A program made the translations under genes and the position numbers. The notes under the pieces were generated by a model, which saw only the letters and a program-made list of their open reading frames with translations, searched no databases and was not told where the DNA came from. A DNA stretch of 8,061 nt from Flavisolibacter sp. (GTDB taxonomy: Bacteria > Bacteroidota > Bacteroidia > Chitinophagales > Chitinophagaceae): contig JAICTW010000090.1 in assembly GCA_025936195.1 (NCBI GenBank), positions 1 through 8,061 of the forward strand. The letters are read 5' to 3'. Shown here one piece after another: positions 1-6,223 of this stretch. Numbering within the stretch: the first letter of the stretch is position 1; each line of letters opens with the position of its first letter.

Positions 1-113
1 TTCCTAATCCAGAACAAAAGAATTTTTTAAAACTGGTGCATTACAGGACTTTTATGCCTCAAAACCGAAACAGACATAGAACATTATTAAATCAATCAAA
101 AAAACAAACCATC

Positions 114-467
114 ATGAAAAAGTTAGTAGTCCTTTTATCCTTTCAATTGGCAGTATTTGGCGCCTTTGCACAAACCGACAGCACAAAAGTTGAGCAGTAT
201 TGCCAAATCATTGCAACACCAAGATTGCTTAGTAACAAAGTCACGATTGACATTGACTTTGGAGAAGAAAAGAGTTTTTGGGCAGATACCCGGATCAGAA
301 GCTACGATGGAAGATTGAAGAAATTCAATACCATTATTGACGCTCTGAATTTTATGGGTAAAGAAGGATGGACTTTCATCAATGCCTACCCTGTTCGTAA
401 TGGCAATACCGACATCTATCACTATGGGTTTAAAAAACTTTTTCTAAGGTCGGAAATCAAAGACTAA
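114..467 (+). CDS. small secreted protein of unknown function (117 aa)
   Basis: An exported protein whose function I cannot name. The ATG at 114 gives a classic signal peptide: two lysines, a hydrophobic run over residues 4-17, and a likely cut after AFA (residue 19), leaving Gln20 at the mature N-terminus. The same frame is open back to the window edge and has an ATG at 36, but that start would put 26 polar residues before the signal peptide, so 114 is preferred. The mature part has one cysteine (Cys30), a strand-rich segment around LLSNKVTIDIDFG, and a C-terminal stretch reading IDALNFMGKEGWTFINAYPV followed by YHYGFKK. The 'LNxMGKEGW' pattern resembles DUF4177-like small domains, but this is only a resemblance by eye. 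From memory, similar short secreted proteins occur in many Bacteroidota. No promoter is recognisable upstream. The next confident gene starts over 300 bases later, so it is probably its own unit. Confidence 0.8.
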   Translation: MKKLVVLLSFQLAVFGAFAQTDSTKVEQYCQIIATPRLLSNKVTIDIDFGEEKSFWADTRIRSYDGRLKKFNTIIDALNFMGKEGWTFINAYPVRNGNTDIYHYGFKKLFLRSEIKD

Positions 468-574
468 TCAGATTAGCCGTTTCTGAATGGACTTCAATTA
501 TGTAAACAGTATTGCCTTTAAAACGGAACACCGGTTTTTAATTGGATAAAAGAATTTTCTGATAGCACCAAGAA

Positions 575-766
575 GTGTTCAAACCCGCCGAACTGGTGAA
601 GTATGATCGTTTACAAAAGGAATACATTATCAACACATGTCTTAGTAGAATTGGTGACGAATACGGAGGAAAGTTTGAAAATGTAATAAGGCTGATGCTT
701 GACTACAATTCGTCCATAAAATGCGAATTTACCGTCCTTCAATTAAAGTACACTCGAATAAGTTAG
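575..766 (+). CDS. doubtful small ORF, GTG start (63 aa), possibly a gene remnant
   Basis: This is the only ORF of note in the 331-base gap 468-798, and it is weak. It would start with GTG at 575 and encode 63 residues with no signal peptide, membrane segment or motif I recognise. In-frame stops TGA and TAG at 560-565 close it upstream, and no ribosome-binding site or TAnnTTTG promoter precedes it. Its composition (KYDRLQKEYIINTCLSRIGD) looks protein-like, so it may be the surviving piece of a decayed gene. A 20-residue ORF at 487-549 in another frame may be part of the same remnant. I see nothing else in the gap. Confidence 0.2.
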   Translation: MFKPAELVKYDRLQKEYIINTCLSRIGDEYGGKFENVIRLMLDYNSSIKCEFTVLQLKYTRIS

Positions 767-798
767 CTCATTAATTTTCCAAAAAAATTTACTTGCAC

Positions 799-1566
799 AT
801 GAAGTCTATTGCAATCATCATCCTTTTAGTTCTTTTTTCAGGCTTAGCTATTGCGCAAAAAAAAGATACCATAACCATCACTGCCCAAAACATCAAAACA
901 TCCAATTTAAAACCGGGTGTCAACAGATACCTGGTTTATTTCAAAAACGGTAAAGACAGCAACAGCACTAAGTTTCAGCTATGGACAAGGAAAGTTGAGT
1001 ATGTAAATTATCACGGTAAAAACGCTATTAGCATCTCTCAACAATGGGTGGACAATGATACGGTGGTACACAAAGTGTCAACCATCTGCGATAAACAAAC
1101 TTTTCAAACCTTATTCCATGAAGCATGGTGGAAAGGCTTTGGATCTTTCAGTTTCGATTTCGAAAACGGGAAAGCAATTGTTCAGGGCAAACCATTGGAT
1201 GAAAATGACACGGTTGCACAACGTAAACGAATCTTTACTGGTTTCAAAACTGCCCTTTCTGACTATTTTTCTAACTGGCATTTGGATTTGGAAACCTTTG
1301 CAATGCTGCCTCTAAAAGAAAACACTACTTATCGCATCAATTTTTATGATCCGGGATTAGCTCCTCCTAAATATCAATTTTATACAGTAACAGGAAGTGC
1401 CACACTCAATGGACACAATACTCAACAGATTGATTGTTGGTTACTAACTTATGAAGCGGCAAACAGCAAGGAAGTATTCTGGATTAGCAAAAAGACCAAT
1501 GAGGTATTATACCTTGAACAGAAGTTTGGAGACAAATACAGATATAAGGAAAAGCTGAGCTTTTGA
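799..1566 (+). CDS. secreted DUF3108-like protein (255 aa)
   Basis: An exported protein of unknown function, resembling the DUF3108-type proteins common in Bacteroidota. The ATG at 799 is preferred to the in-frame TTG two codons earlier (793), because it gives MKSIAIIILLVLFSGLAIAQ, a signal peptide with a likely cut after AIA (residue 19). The mature chain looks beta-rich: LVYFKNGKDSN, LWTRKVEY, then a middle section, then the part most like the family, NWHLDLETFAMLPLKENTTY, INFYDPGLAPPKYQFYTVTG, IDCWLLTYEA and EVFWISKKTNEVLYLEQKF. The last segments match the usual pattern of these proteins, with an 'INFYDxGxxPPKY' section, a DCW strand and a 'FWISKKxxExL' strand. The family link is from memory, not a search. 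It probably sits in the periplasm or on the outer membrane. The gene stands alone between two gene-poor gaps, and a possible terminator hairpin begins 6 bases after its stop. Confidence 0.88.
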   Translation: MKSIAIIILLVLFSGLAIAQKKDTITITAQNIKTSNLKPGVNRYLVYFKNGKDSNSTKFQLWTRKVEYVNYHGKNAISISQQWVDNDTVVHKVSTICDKQTFQTLFHEAWWKGFGSFSFDFENGKAIVQGKPLDENDTVAQRKRIFTGFKTALSDYFSNWHLDLETFAMLPLKENTTYRINFYDPGLAPPKYQFYTVTGSATLNGHNTQQIDCWLLTYEAANSKEVFWISKKTNEVLYLEQKFGDKYRYKEKLSF

Positions 1567-2050
1567 TTCTCGTTTCATTCAAGCCGAATGAAGCTATAGT
1601 CCTTTTATTACCCGAACCAATCACTCGTGTTGTCTGCAATCAGTTCAAGTTAAATGAGCTGGTTGCCCATGAAAAATTATACCATTCCTGATTCTAATAG
1701 TTTGTACTATTTATGGGTGGGCTTTGTATCCATTGTTACAAAAAATATTCTTCTTCAGCCCAAATACAGTAAGGAGAAATTTCAAAAGCACACCAAAACC
1801 ATGCTGGAGCGCTATGTACTTACAGTTCCTCAATTGAATTCAGAAACATTGACTGGGGGGATTCCTTTGCCTCCATCAGCATTGCCAGCGGAGTACTGTT
1901 TGTTAATATTTATAATTCTGTTGACTCAGAGGATTTATGCCCTATGCTGTCGCAAGTTTCTAACTCACAATTATAGTCCCGGCTTTTAATAATCTTCAAA
2001 AACATAAGCAAATACAAGCCTGTCACGCCTTACCATTTAGAAACCCAATA
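1567..2050 (+). other. gene-poor region, possibly a decayed coding sequence
   Basis: No intact gene can be supported between the DUF3108-like gene and the promoter at 2051. The longest ORF (1654-1989, 111 codons) has no signal peptide, promoter or recognisable domain. Protein-like stretches appear instead in different frames in turn. One frame reads VSFKPNEAIVLLLPEPITR and continues to NELVAHEKLYHS before a stop near 1690. The 1654 frame then reads KNILLQPKYSKEKFQKHTK. A third frame near 1840-1970 reads WGDSFASISIASGVLFVNIY and ends SVDSEDLCPMLSQVSNSQL. That pattern fits a pseudogene with several frameshifts, but it could also be chance in AT-rich DNA. I do not recognise the parent family. 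Confidence 0.3.
1572..1594 (+). terminator. possible terminator hairpin after the DUF3108-like gene
   Basis: An inverted repeat begins 5 bases after the stop at 1566. TTCATTC (1574-1580) pairs perfectly with GAATGAA (1586-1592) around a 5-base AAGCC loop. One G-T wobble and a further G-C pair lengthen the stem to 9 bp. A T-rich stretch (CCTTTTATT) follows only after about 7 bases and is not a clean U-tract, so this is a candidate rather than a firm intrinsic terminator. Confidence 0.35.
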
Positions 2051-2081
2051 TTGCAATAACGGCTTCAGAGAATTACATTTG
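2051..2081 (+). promoter_or_regulatory. Bacteroidota-type promoter for the beta-barrel/lipoprotein unit
   Basis: TACATTTG at 2074-2081 matches the Bacteroidota -7 consensus TAnnTTTG exactly. TTG at 2051-2053 lies exactly 20 bases upstream, as expected for the -33 element. Transcription would start about 5 bases downstream, near 2086-2088, leaving a leader of roughly 17-20 bases before the ATG at 2105. The motif and spacing are seen directly; promoter activity is inferred. Confidence 0.7.
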
Positions 2082-2104
2082 ACCCATCCAAACTATATAG
2101 GCTT

Positions 2105-2644
2105 ATGGGCAAAAGCACACTCGCAGGTTTCATCTTTTTTTTCCTGGCAGTACACGCCAATGCGCAGATAGGTGCAATGAAGTTGGTGGGTCCCGGTACT
2201 AAAGATTATTCATTGGGTTTTGGTGCATTTCTAAAAACAGGCATTCCGGTTTCAGACGGTGCTGATGCTACCATTGAAATAGGTGCTGATTTTTTTCCGG
2301 ATAAAGATTATCCCGGAGATTACGGCACGGTAATGTGTCCTTTGAAGCTCGGCTACCGGTACACACTAAATGGAACGGGCGAAGGTTTTTATGTTGAGCC
2401 GCAGGCAGGCTTCAACCTGTATGGAGTAACCTCTACGCAGGATGATTACGGCCACGATGTAGATTTAAAGTATCATGGAGTGGTATTGGCGGCCGGCGCA
2501 GGTTACCTGTTCCCTATAGGACGTACACCCTTTGATGTAAATCTTAGGTATGAAACGGTAATTGCACATGGCGGTTCCAACAATATCGTAAGCCTTGGCG
2601 TGTCAAGAACCATCAGTTTCGGAAAAAGAAATTCAGACTATTAA
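2105..2644 (+). CDS. outer-membrane beta-barrel protein (179 aa)
   Basis: Probable small outer-membrane beta-barrel (porin or OmpA-barrel-like fold); no ligand or partner can be named. The signal peptide is clear: MGKSTLAGFIFFFLAVHANA, with a cut after residue 20 leaving Gln21. The mature 159 residues alternate polar and hydrophobic residues in strands rich in glycine and aromatics, such as YSLGFGAFLKTGIPV, ATIEIGADFFP, PLKLGYRYTLN, FYVEPQAGFNLYG, LKYHGVVLAAGAGYLFPIG and FDVNLRYETV. The chain ends in a typical closing strand, VSLGVSRTISFG. About eight strands fit this length, as in other small barrels. The ATG at 2105 lies just behind a good promoter at 2051-2081. The lipoprotein gene starts 13 bases after the stop, so the two are very likely cotranscribed and may act together at the cell surface. 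The C-terminal NSDY tail after the last strand is unusual for a classic barrel, which often ends in an aromatic residue; here Tyr179 still does. Confidence 0.82.
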   Translation: MGKSTLAGFIFFFLAVHANAQIGAMKLVGPGTKDYSLGFGAFLKTGIPVSDGADATIEIGADFFPDKDYPGDYGTVMCPLKLGYRYTLNGTGEGFYVEPQAGFNLYGVTSTQDDYGHDVDLKYHGVVLAAGAGYLFPIGRTPFDVNLRYETVIAHGGSNNIVSLGVSRTISFGKRNSDY

Positions 2645-2657
2645 ACCGGAAAACATA

Positions 2658-3200
2658 ATGACCATGAAATCATATGTAACTCTTTTCGCTGTTACCATTC
2701 TTTTCTCTTCCTGCTTTAAGAAATCGATTGCAGATGCTATGCTGAATACCGCCAAGGGCGGAACGGCTACATTGAGCTATGAAATTAATGGCACGCCGGT
2801 CACCATATCAGTGAGGGATGCCGATAACCAGGTGGGTGGGTATTATTCATTATCCTGTGAAAAATATAATGGTTACAACCTTAATGGTATGAGCAATTAT
2901 GGTGAATTTACTTTTAGCTTCTATACCGATAGTCTAAAACCGGGCAATTACAACTACACGAGTTTATATTACAGAGGGATGTATATTACCGACTTCCAGG
3001 GAAAGCCTTGTTATATAGCGGAGGCAACAGATAATATGAACGTTAATGTTACTTCATATAAGAATGGACGCATCAATGGAAATTTTACCGGGCAACTTAC
3101 GCCTGCAGTAACGCAGGGATCTTACGGTAATGTGTATGGAGCTTCTGGTTCAGTGGTTATTAAGAATGGTTCATTTAGTAACGTTCCAGTAGTTTATTGA
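2658..3200 (+). CDS. outer-membrane or surface lipoprotein of unknown function (180 aa)
   Basis: The N-terminus MTMKSYVTLFAVTILFSSC is a lipoprotein signal peptide. LFSSC is the lipobox, so Cys19 would be lipidated and become the first mature residue. The frame is open further upstream, with an ATG at 2595 inside the previous gene, but only the start at 2658 (or 2664, two codons later) gives a sensible signal sequence. The mature part is rich in Tyr, Asn, Gly and Ser and looks all-beta: ATLSYEINGTPVTISVRD, EFTFSFYTDSLKPGNYNYTS, MNVNVTSYKNGRINGNFTGQ, then a closing GSVVIKNGSFSNVPVVY. Such 'GxxxGxFxG...I.nGxFsnv' endings recur, as I remember them, in small Bacteroidota lipoproteins (DUF6252-like), but I cannot assign a family firmly. 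It follows the beta-barrel gene by 13 bases with no promoter between, so the two should share the promoter at 2051-2081. No metal site or catalytic motif is visible. Confidence 0.85.
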   Translation: MTMKSYVTLFAVTILFSSCFKKSIADAMLNTAKGGTATLSYEINGTPVTISVRDADNQVGGYYSLSCEKYNGYNLNGMSNYGEFTFSFYTDSLKPGNYNYTSLYYRGMYITDFQGKPCYIAEATDNMNVNVTSYKNGRINGNFTGQLTPAVTQGSYGNVYGASGSVVIKNGSFSNVPVVY

Positions 3201-3288
3201 TTTTCATGTGCACGAGGCTAAGATGTGTTTTATAAAATTCGATTTTTCCTGCCGTAGCTTGTGATTTGATTTGCGAGTCCGCACGGGA

Positions 3289-3366
3289 CCTTGCAAAAAA
3301 TTTCAATTGGTATCTTTAGCATATTGTCCCGCCACAAGCGAACAAGGGAAGAAAATTTTTGCAAGG
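3289..3366. repeat. inverted repeat, 16-base arms around a 46-base loop
   Basis: The left arm ccttgcaaaaaatttc (3289-3304) and the right arm gaaaatttttgcaagg (3351-3366) are reverse complements with one mismatch. Overlapping this, CGGGAC at 3284-3289 is the exact reverse complement of GTCCCG at 3326-3331, giving a second, competing pairing. GTCC/GGAC around GCACG (3278-3289) offers a third small hairpin. The arrangement suggests a folded RNA or a small extragenic repeat element. It has no coding capacity. Confidence 0.5.
3291..3318 (+). promoter_or_regulatory. orphan promoter-like motif inside the inverted repeat
   Basis: TTG at 3291-3293 is followed after 17 bases by TATCTTTA at 3311-3318. 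This differs from the Bacteroidota -7 consensus TAnnTTTG only in the last base. Transcription would start near 3323-3325, yet no + strand gene follows for almost 3 kb. It is either a chance match, a remnant, or the promoter of a short noncoding RNA. Confidence 0.3.
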
Positions 3367-3570
3367 GGAAATGTAATTCTCATACGGTAGAAAATTGGGG
3401 TTTTACGCCTGCAGTTTAAATTTGGAGATAGGCTGTGACACTTACCTGCTGAACGTCTTCTCTGCTGGCTTTTCTGAAGCTAGATTACTTGGATCAAGAA
3501 AGTAAATAGAGTGAAAGTAAAGAAACGGCATACATTTCCTTTCTTTTGTTATAATGACAGCAGCGAAAAA

Positions 3571-3810
3571 TTAACCTATCAGATTTGAAATATCAATCTG
3601 GCTTAGATAAGGCTGAAGTCTATCGGGGTTTTTGAACGTGCGCATATTGATGTAATGCCCACCCAGGATTTTATACTCCACATAAAAGTCATTCACCTGA
3701 TGGCAGATGATCCGAAGAGCGCCATCCCCTCTTTCACCAACGAAAATACCGTTCCAGAATGCTTCGATTTGTTCCGTTTCATTTAACCGATTAAAGTTGT
3801 GCAGGGTCAT
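3571..3810 (-). CDS. small conserved-looking cytoplasmic protein (79 aa)
   Basis: A short soluble protein of unknown function. The frame extends upstream to an ATG at 3897, but those extra 29 residues (serine- and leucine-rich) look like translated noncoding DNA. The internal ATG at 3810 gives MTLHNFNRLNETEQIEAFWN, a natural amphipathic start. The rest reads GIFVGERGDG, a strand pair ICHQVNDFYVEYKILGGHYI, then MRTFKNPDRLQPYLSQIDIS, the sort of compact alpha/beta layout seen in many short Bacteroidota hypothetical proteins. I recall similar sequences with the 'EQxEAxW..G.F.GER' start and the 'LxPYLxQIDIS' end, without a known role. There is no signal peptide, no membrane segment and no DNA-binding motif. 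It stands alone on the minus strand; no TAnnTTTG promoter was found in the 100 bases upstream. Confidence 0.7.
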   Translation of the reverse strand: MTLHNFNRLNETEQIEAFWNGIFVGERGDGALRIICHQVNDFYVEYKILGGHYINMRTFKNPDRLQPYLSQIDISNLIG

Positions 3811-4117
3811 TGATAGAGTTTTAAATGCCAGACTGAATAGAAGTATTGGAGACAACGGCAATGACAGGATAATAGAAGAAGCGCTAATATAGGGCAAGAA
3901 TTGAGAAGATCAAAGGGATGAGGATATGTGTTTGGTGTAGCACCGGCTCAGTGCTCAAGCTTTTTGTGATGGCCTTTCGACAGGTGTGGTTATGTTCAAC
4001 ACATTCCCTGAAATTTTGCAATAATAAGCTTACCAAAAACATTATTCTTCAACCCGCATTCTATTCCTTTACCGAAAAAGGTCATCTCTTCTCAATCAAA
4101 ATACAACTCCTCGCAAT
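3811..4117. other. 307-base intergenic region, no gene supported
   Basis: This lies between the ends of two minus-strand genes: the GH97 stop at 4118 and the start of the 79-residue protein at 3810. It holds no convincing ORF. Two short hairpins are visible: AGCAC (3939-3943) with GTGCT (3951-3955), followed on the + strand by CAAGCTTTTT, and CCTTT (4066-4070) with AAAGG (4077-4081). The second could end the GH97 transcript, but its stem is only 5 bp. Confidence 0.5.
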
Positions 4118-6088
4118 TTATTCAACAGGCGTTAAAATAGCAGCCCATCCACCGCCGGAACTCATTTTTATAGAAATTACATCACCGGCTTTTACCTCTT
4201 TGTTTACAAGGCTGTAATCAGATCCGTGGCGGTCCGCATTGATACCATCCTGCAATAGTTCCATCCGGTATTTTTTCCCGTCTAAAAAATTCAGTGGTAT
4301 CGTCAGTTCACGTCCATCCCAGTTGGTCATAGCGCCGATGTACCAGTTCTTTCCATTCTTTTTGGCAACGGCTACATATTGTCCTGCTTTCGATTCCAGC
4401 CCAATGGTTTTATCCCAAACAGTTGGAATAAGGCTGATGAATTTTGTGCAAGCAGGATCTTTCCGGTAGTTGGAAGGATTGTCCGCAAGCATTTGCAGCG
4501 GCGCATCGTACACTACATACATGGCCACCTGATGTGCTCTTGTTCCCTGGCTCATGGGCTCACTGAATATGGGCCGGAAGTCTTGCTTTGTGCCGTTTAT
4601 CATTGCTCCCGGCGTATAATCCATAACACCGGCTACCATACGGGTAAACGGTAATGTAACATCATGCGCAGGTGTAATGAAATAGCTCCATTTGTCGTTC
4701 TCCAAACCTTTCACGCCTTCGAAACCAATAACATTTGGATATTTTCTGTTTAAGCCGGAAGGTTTATAAGCTCCGTGAAAATCCACAAGCATGTTTCGCT
4801 TTGCAGTGGCTTTTGCAATCTTCTCATAAAAATTCACCATGTCCTGGTCGGCACGGGCCATGAAGTCAACCTTAATTCCTTTTACGCCCCATTTTGCATA
4901 CTGGTCCAATATGCCGTCCACATCTTTATCCAGCACGCCCCAGAGTGCCCAAAGAATAACTCCCACATTTTTTTTCTTCCCATACTGCACCAGTTCTTTG
5001 ATATCAAGATCTGGTGCCGGCTCCATGATGTTGGTTGTTGCTTTGGACCAACCTTCATCCAGTATGATGTATTGCAGATGGTATTCTGCGGCGAAGTCAA
5101 TGTAATATTTGTAAGTGGCCGTATTGATACCGGCCCTGAAATTCACCCCGTAAACATTGTTGTCATTCCACCAGTCCCATGCTACTTTGCCGGGTTTTAT
5201 CCAGTCGGCTTTTGCCAGCACATTCGGACTTGAAAGTTTATAGACCATGTCTGTTTCCAACAAACCTTTGTCATCCGAAATAATGGCAACCCTCCAGGGA
5301 AATGTTCTTTTACCCGAAGTTTTTGCAATGTAGTTCGCATTCTTTATAATGGTTTCGCCCCGGTCGCCTGAAGCTTTTTTTTCCAGTATTACGGGAGGAA
5401 AAACGGAAGTTAAACGTGTGCTTTTCGTGCCGTAAAAAAATAGGTTGGGATAGTCATATAAATCGGCTTCGGTTATTACCAGCTTCGTTCCTTTTGACGA
5501 GGTGAACGTGAGCGGAAGAAATCCATACGTGCTGTTGTTTATGTCTGCAACAGTGGTGTCGGAAAAAGAGGCTTCGAAATGCGATTGAAAATGAGGATTG
5601 TCTTCTCTGGGCCAGAACACCTGGTAATTTCCTCCAAGGTTCAACTCCACGTTTTCATTTTGAACTTCAATGACGTCATCAGGTAGATCGGTTTCAAAGC
5701 GGTAGGCAACACCATCATTATATGCACGGAAGCAGACGGCATAGTTGCCGGCAAGCTGCAAGTGCAGTTCATTATAAACATCAGGAATCATGCGGTTGCG
5801 AACAGGAACGATTGCAGTAATGGTACTGCTTACTGATCGGGGAACAGCATTTACAACAACAGGCGATATGCCCAATTGCTTTCCGTTGGTCAAGATCATT
5901 GATAAGGAACCAGGGTTCAGCAAAATTTCTCTGTTGTAGAACACGGACCATTTTATATCATCACCTACAGTTATGATTATGCGGATTTTTTTATCGGGAG
6001 AAGTAAGCTCATAATCTTTTGAAAACGCAGCGATGCTGGCAAGTAAGCTGATGGCAAAAGCAAACAAAAATTTTTGATGGTATCTCAT
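4118..6088 (-). CDS. glycoside hydrolase family 97, retaining type (probable alpha-galactosidase), 656 aa
   Basis: An exported GH97 enzyme, full length for the family. Residues 1-23 form a signal peptide (FLFAFAISLLASIAAFS). Residues about 25-290 form the N-terminal beta-sandwich, about 295-560 the catalytic TIM barrel (KVAWDWWNDN, YIILDEGW, GVKGIKVDFMARADQ, LPFTRMVAGVMDYTPG), and about 565-655 the C-terminal beta domain. Asp408 in KVDF lies where retaining members such as B. thetaiotaomicron BtGH97b have the nucleophile Asp415; inverting SusB has glycine there. Glu463 (GLENDKW) is 55 residues on, the same spacing as Asp415-Glu470, and is the likely acid/base. Glu457 matches a calcium ligand of SusB. 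The SusB base Glu508 (motif HEATRP) is Gly439 here (HGAYKP), and the HHE motif carrying Glu439 is absent. Substrate is therefore more likely an alpha-galactoside; that is inference. No SusC/SusD pair is adjacent. No clear promoter was seen upstream of 6088. Confidence 0.95.
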   Translation of the reverse strand: MRYHQKFLFAFAISLLASIAAFSKDYELTSPDKKIRIIITVGDDIKWSVFYNREILLNPGSLSMILTNGKQLGISPVVVNAVPRSVSSTITAIVPVRNRMIPDVYNELHLQLAGNYAVCFRAYNDGVAYRFETDLPDDVIEVQNENVELNLGGNYQVFWPREDNPHFQSHFEASFSDTTVADINNSTYGFLPLTFTSSKGTKLVITEADLYDYPNLFFYGTKSTRLTSVFPPVILEKKASGDRGETIIKNANYIAKTSGKRTFPWRVAIISDDKGLLETDMVYKLSSPNVLAKADWIKPGKVAWDWWNDNNVYGVNFRAGINTATYKYYIDFAAEYHLQYIILDEGWSKATTNIMEPAPDLDIKELVQYGKKKNVGVILWALWGVLDKDVDGILDQYAKWGVKGIKVDFMARADQDMVNFYEKIAKATAKRNMLVDFHGAYKPSGLNRKYPNVIGFEGVKGLENDKWSYFITPAHDVTLPFTRMVAGVMDYTPGAMINGTKQDFRPIFSEPMSQGTRAHQVAMYVVYDAPLQMLADNPSNYRKDPACTKFISLIPTVWDKTIGLESKAGQYVAVAKKNGKNWYIGAMTNWDGRELTIPLNFLDGKKYRMELLQDGINADRHGSDYSLVNKEVKAGDVISIKMSSGGGWAAILTPVE

Positions 6089-6223
6089 CTTTGAAAATAA
6101 CTGTTTTATAGTTGTAAGAAATGATTTTGGTTTAAACGCAAGTTTAGTTTCGAATGTTATTTGTTCAGGTTTGACAAAATTGAGAAAAACAATGATAGAA
6201 ATAATTGATGCTGCCGTTTTCTA

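Larger units (their letters stand above)
3201..3570. other. 370-base intergenic region with structured DNA
   Basis: No ORF here is worth calling on either strand. The notable content is the inverted repeat at 3289-3366 with a promoter-like motif inside it (listed separately). The flanking genes converge, from the left on + and from the right on -, so transcription terminators are expected here. None with a good U-tract was found. A short AT-only pairing, AAAGAAA 3519-3525 with TTTCTTT 3540-3546, is too weak to call. Confidence 0.6.

Noticed and set aside
1..113. Tail of an upstream gene in the open frame running into the first CDS
   Set aside because: The frame is open from base 3, but the signal peptide beginning at 114 marks the real start and the window edge leaves too little to judge.
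464..476. Perfect palindrome CTAATC-A-GATTAG across the stop of the first gene
   Set aside because: The arms are 6 bases with a 1-base centre, too short for a terminator and with no second copy nearby; chance is sufficient.
788..797. TTTACTTGC just before the ATG at 799 as a promoter -7 element
   Set aside because: It deviates from TAnnTTTG in two core positions, lacks a TTTG about 20 bases upstream, and would leave no leader.
1550..1564. Perfect palindrome AAAAGCT-G-AGCTTTT at the stop of the DUF3108-like gene
   Set aside because: A usable stem is about 5 AT-rich pairs and most of it is coding; the hairpin at 1572-1594 is the better terminator candidate.
3918..4217. 99-codon + strand ORF between the small minus-strand gene and GH97
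   Set aside because: It runs into the antisense 3' end of GH97, its sequence is Cys/Phe/Leu-rich with no family features, and no start signal precedes it.
4239..5233. Several + strand ORFs of 76-152 codons opposite the GH97 gene
   Set aside because: They are antisense to a full-length, family-consistent enzyme and have no signal peptide, domain or promoter of their own.
6089..6223. A promoter for GH97 on the minus strand
   Set aside because: No CAAAnnTA (the reverse complement of TAnnTTTG) occurs in this interval, so none can be called from sequence alone.
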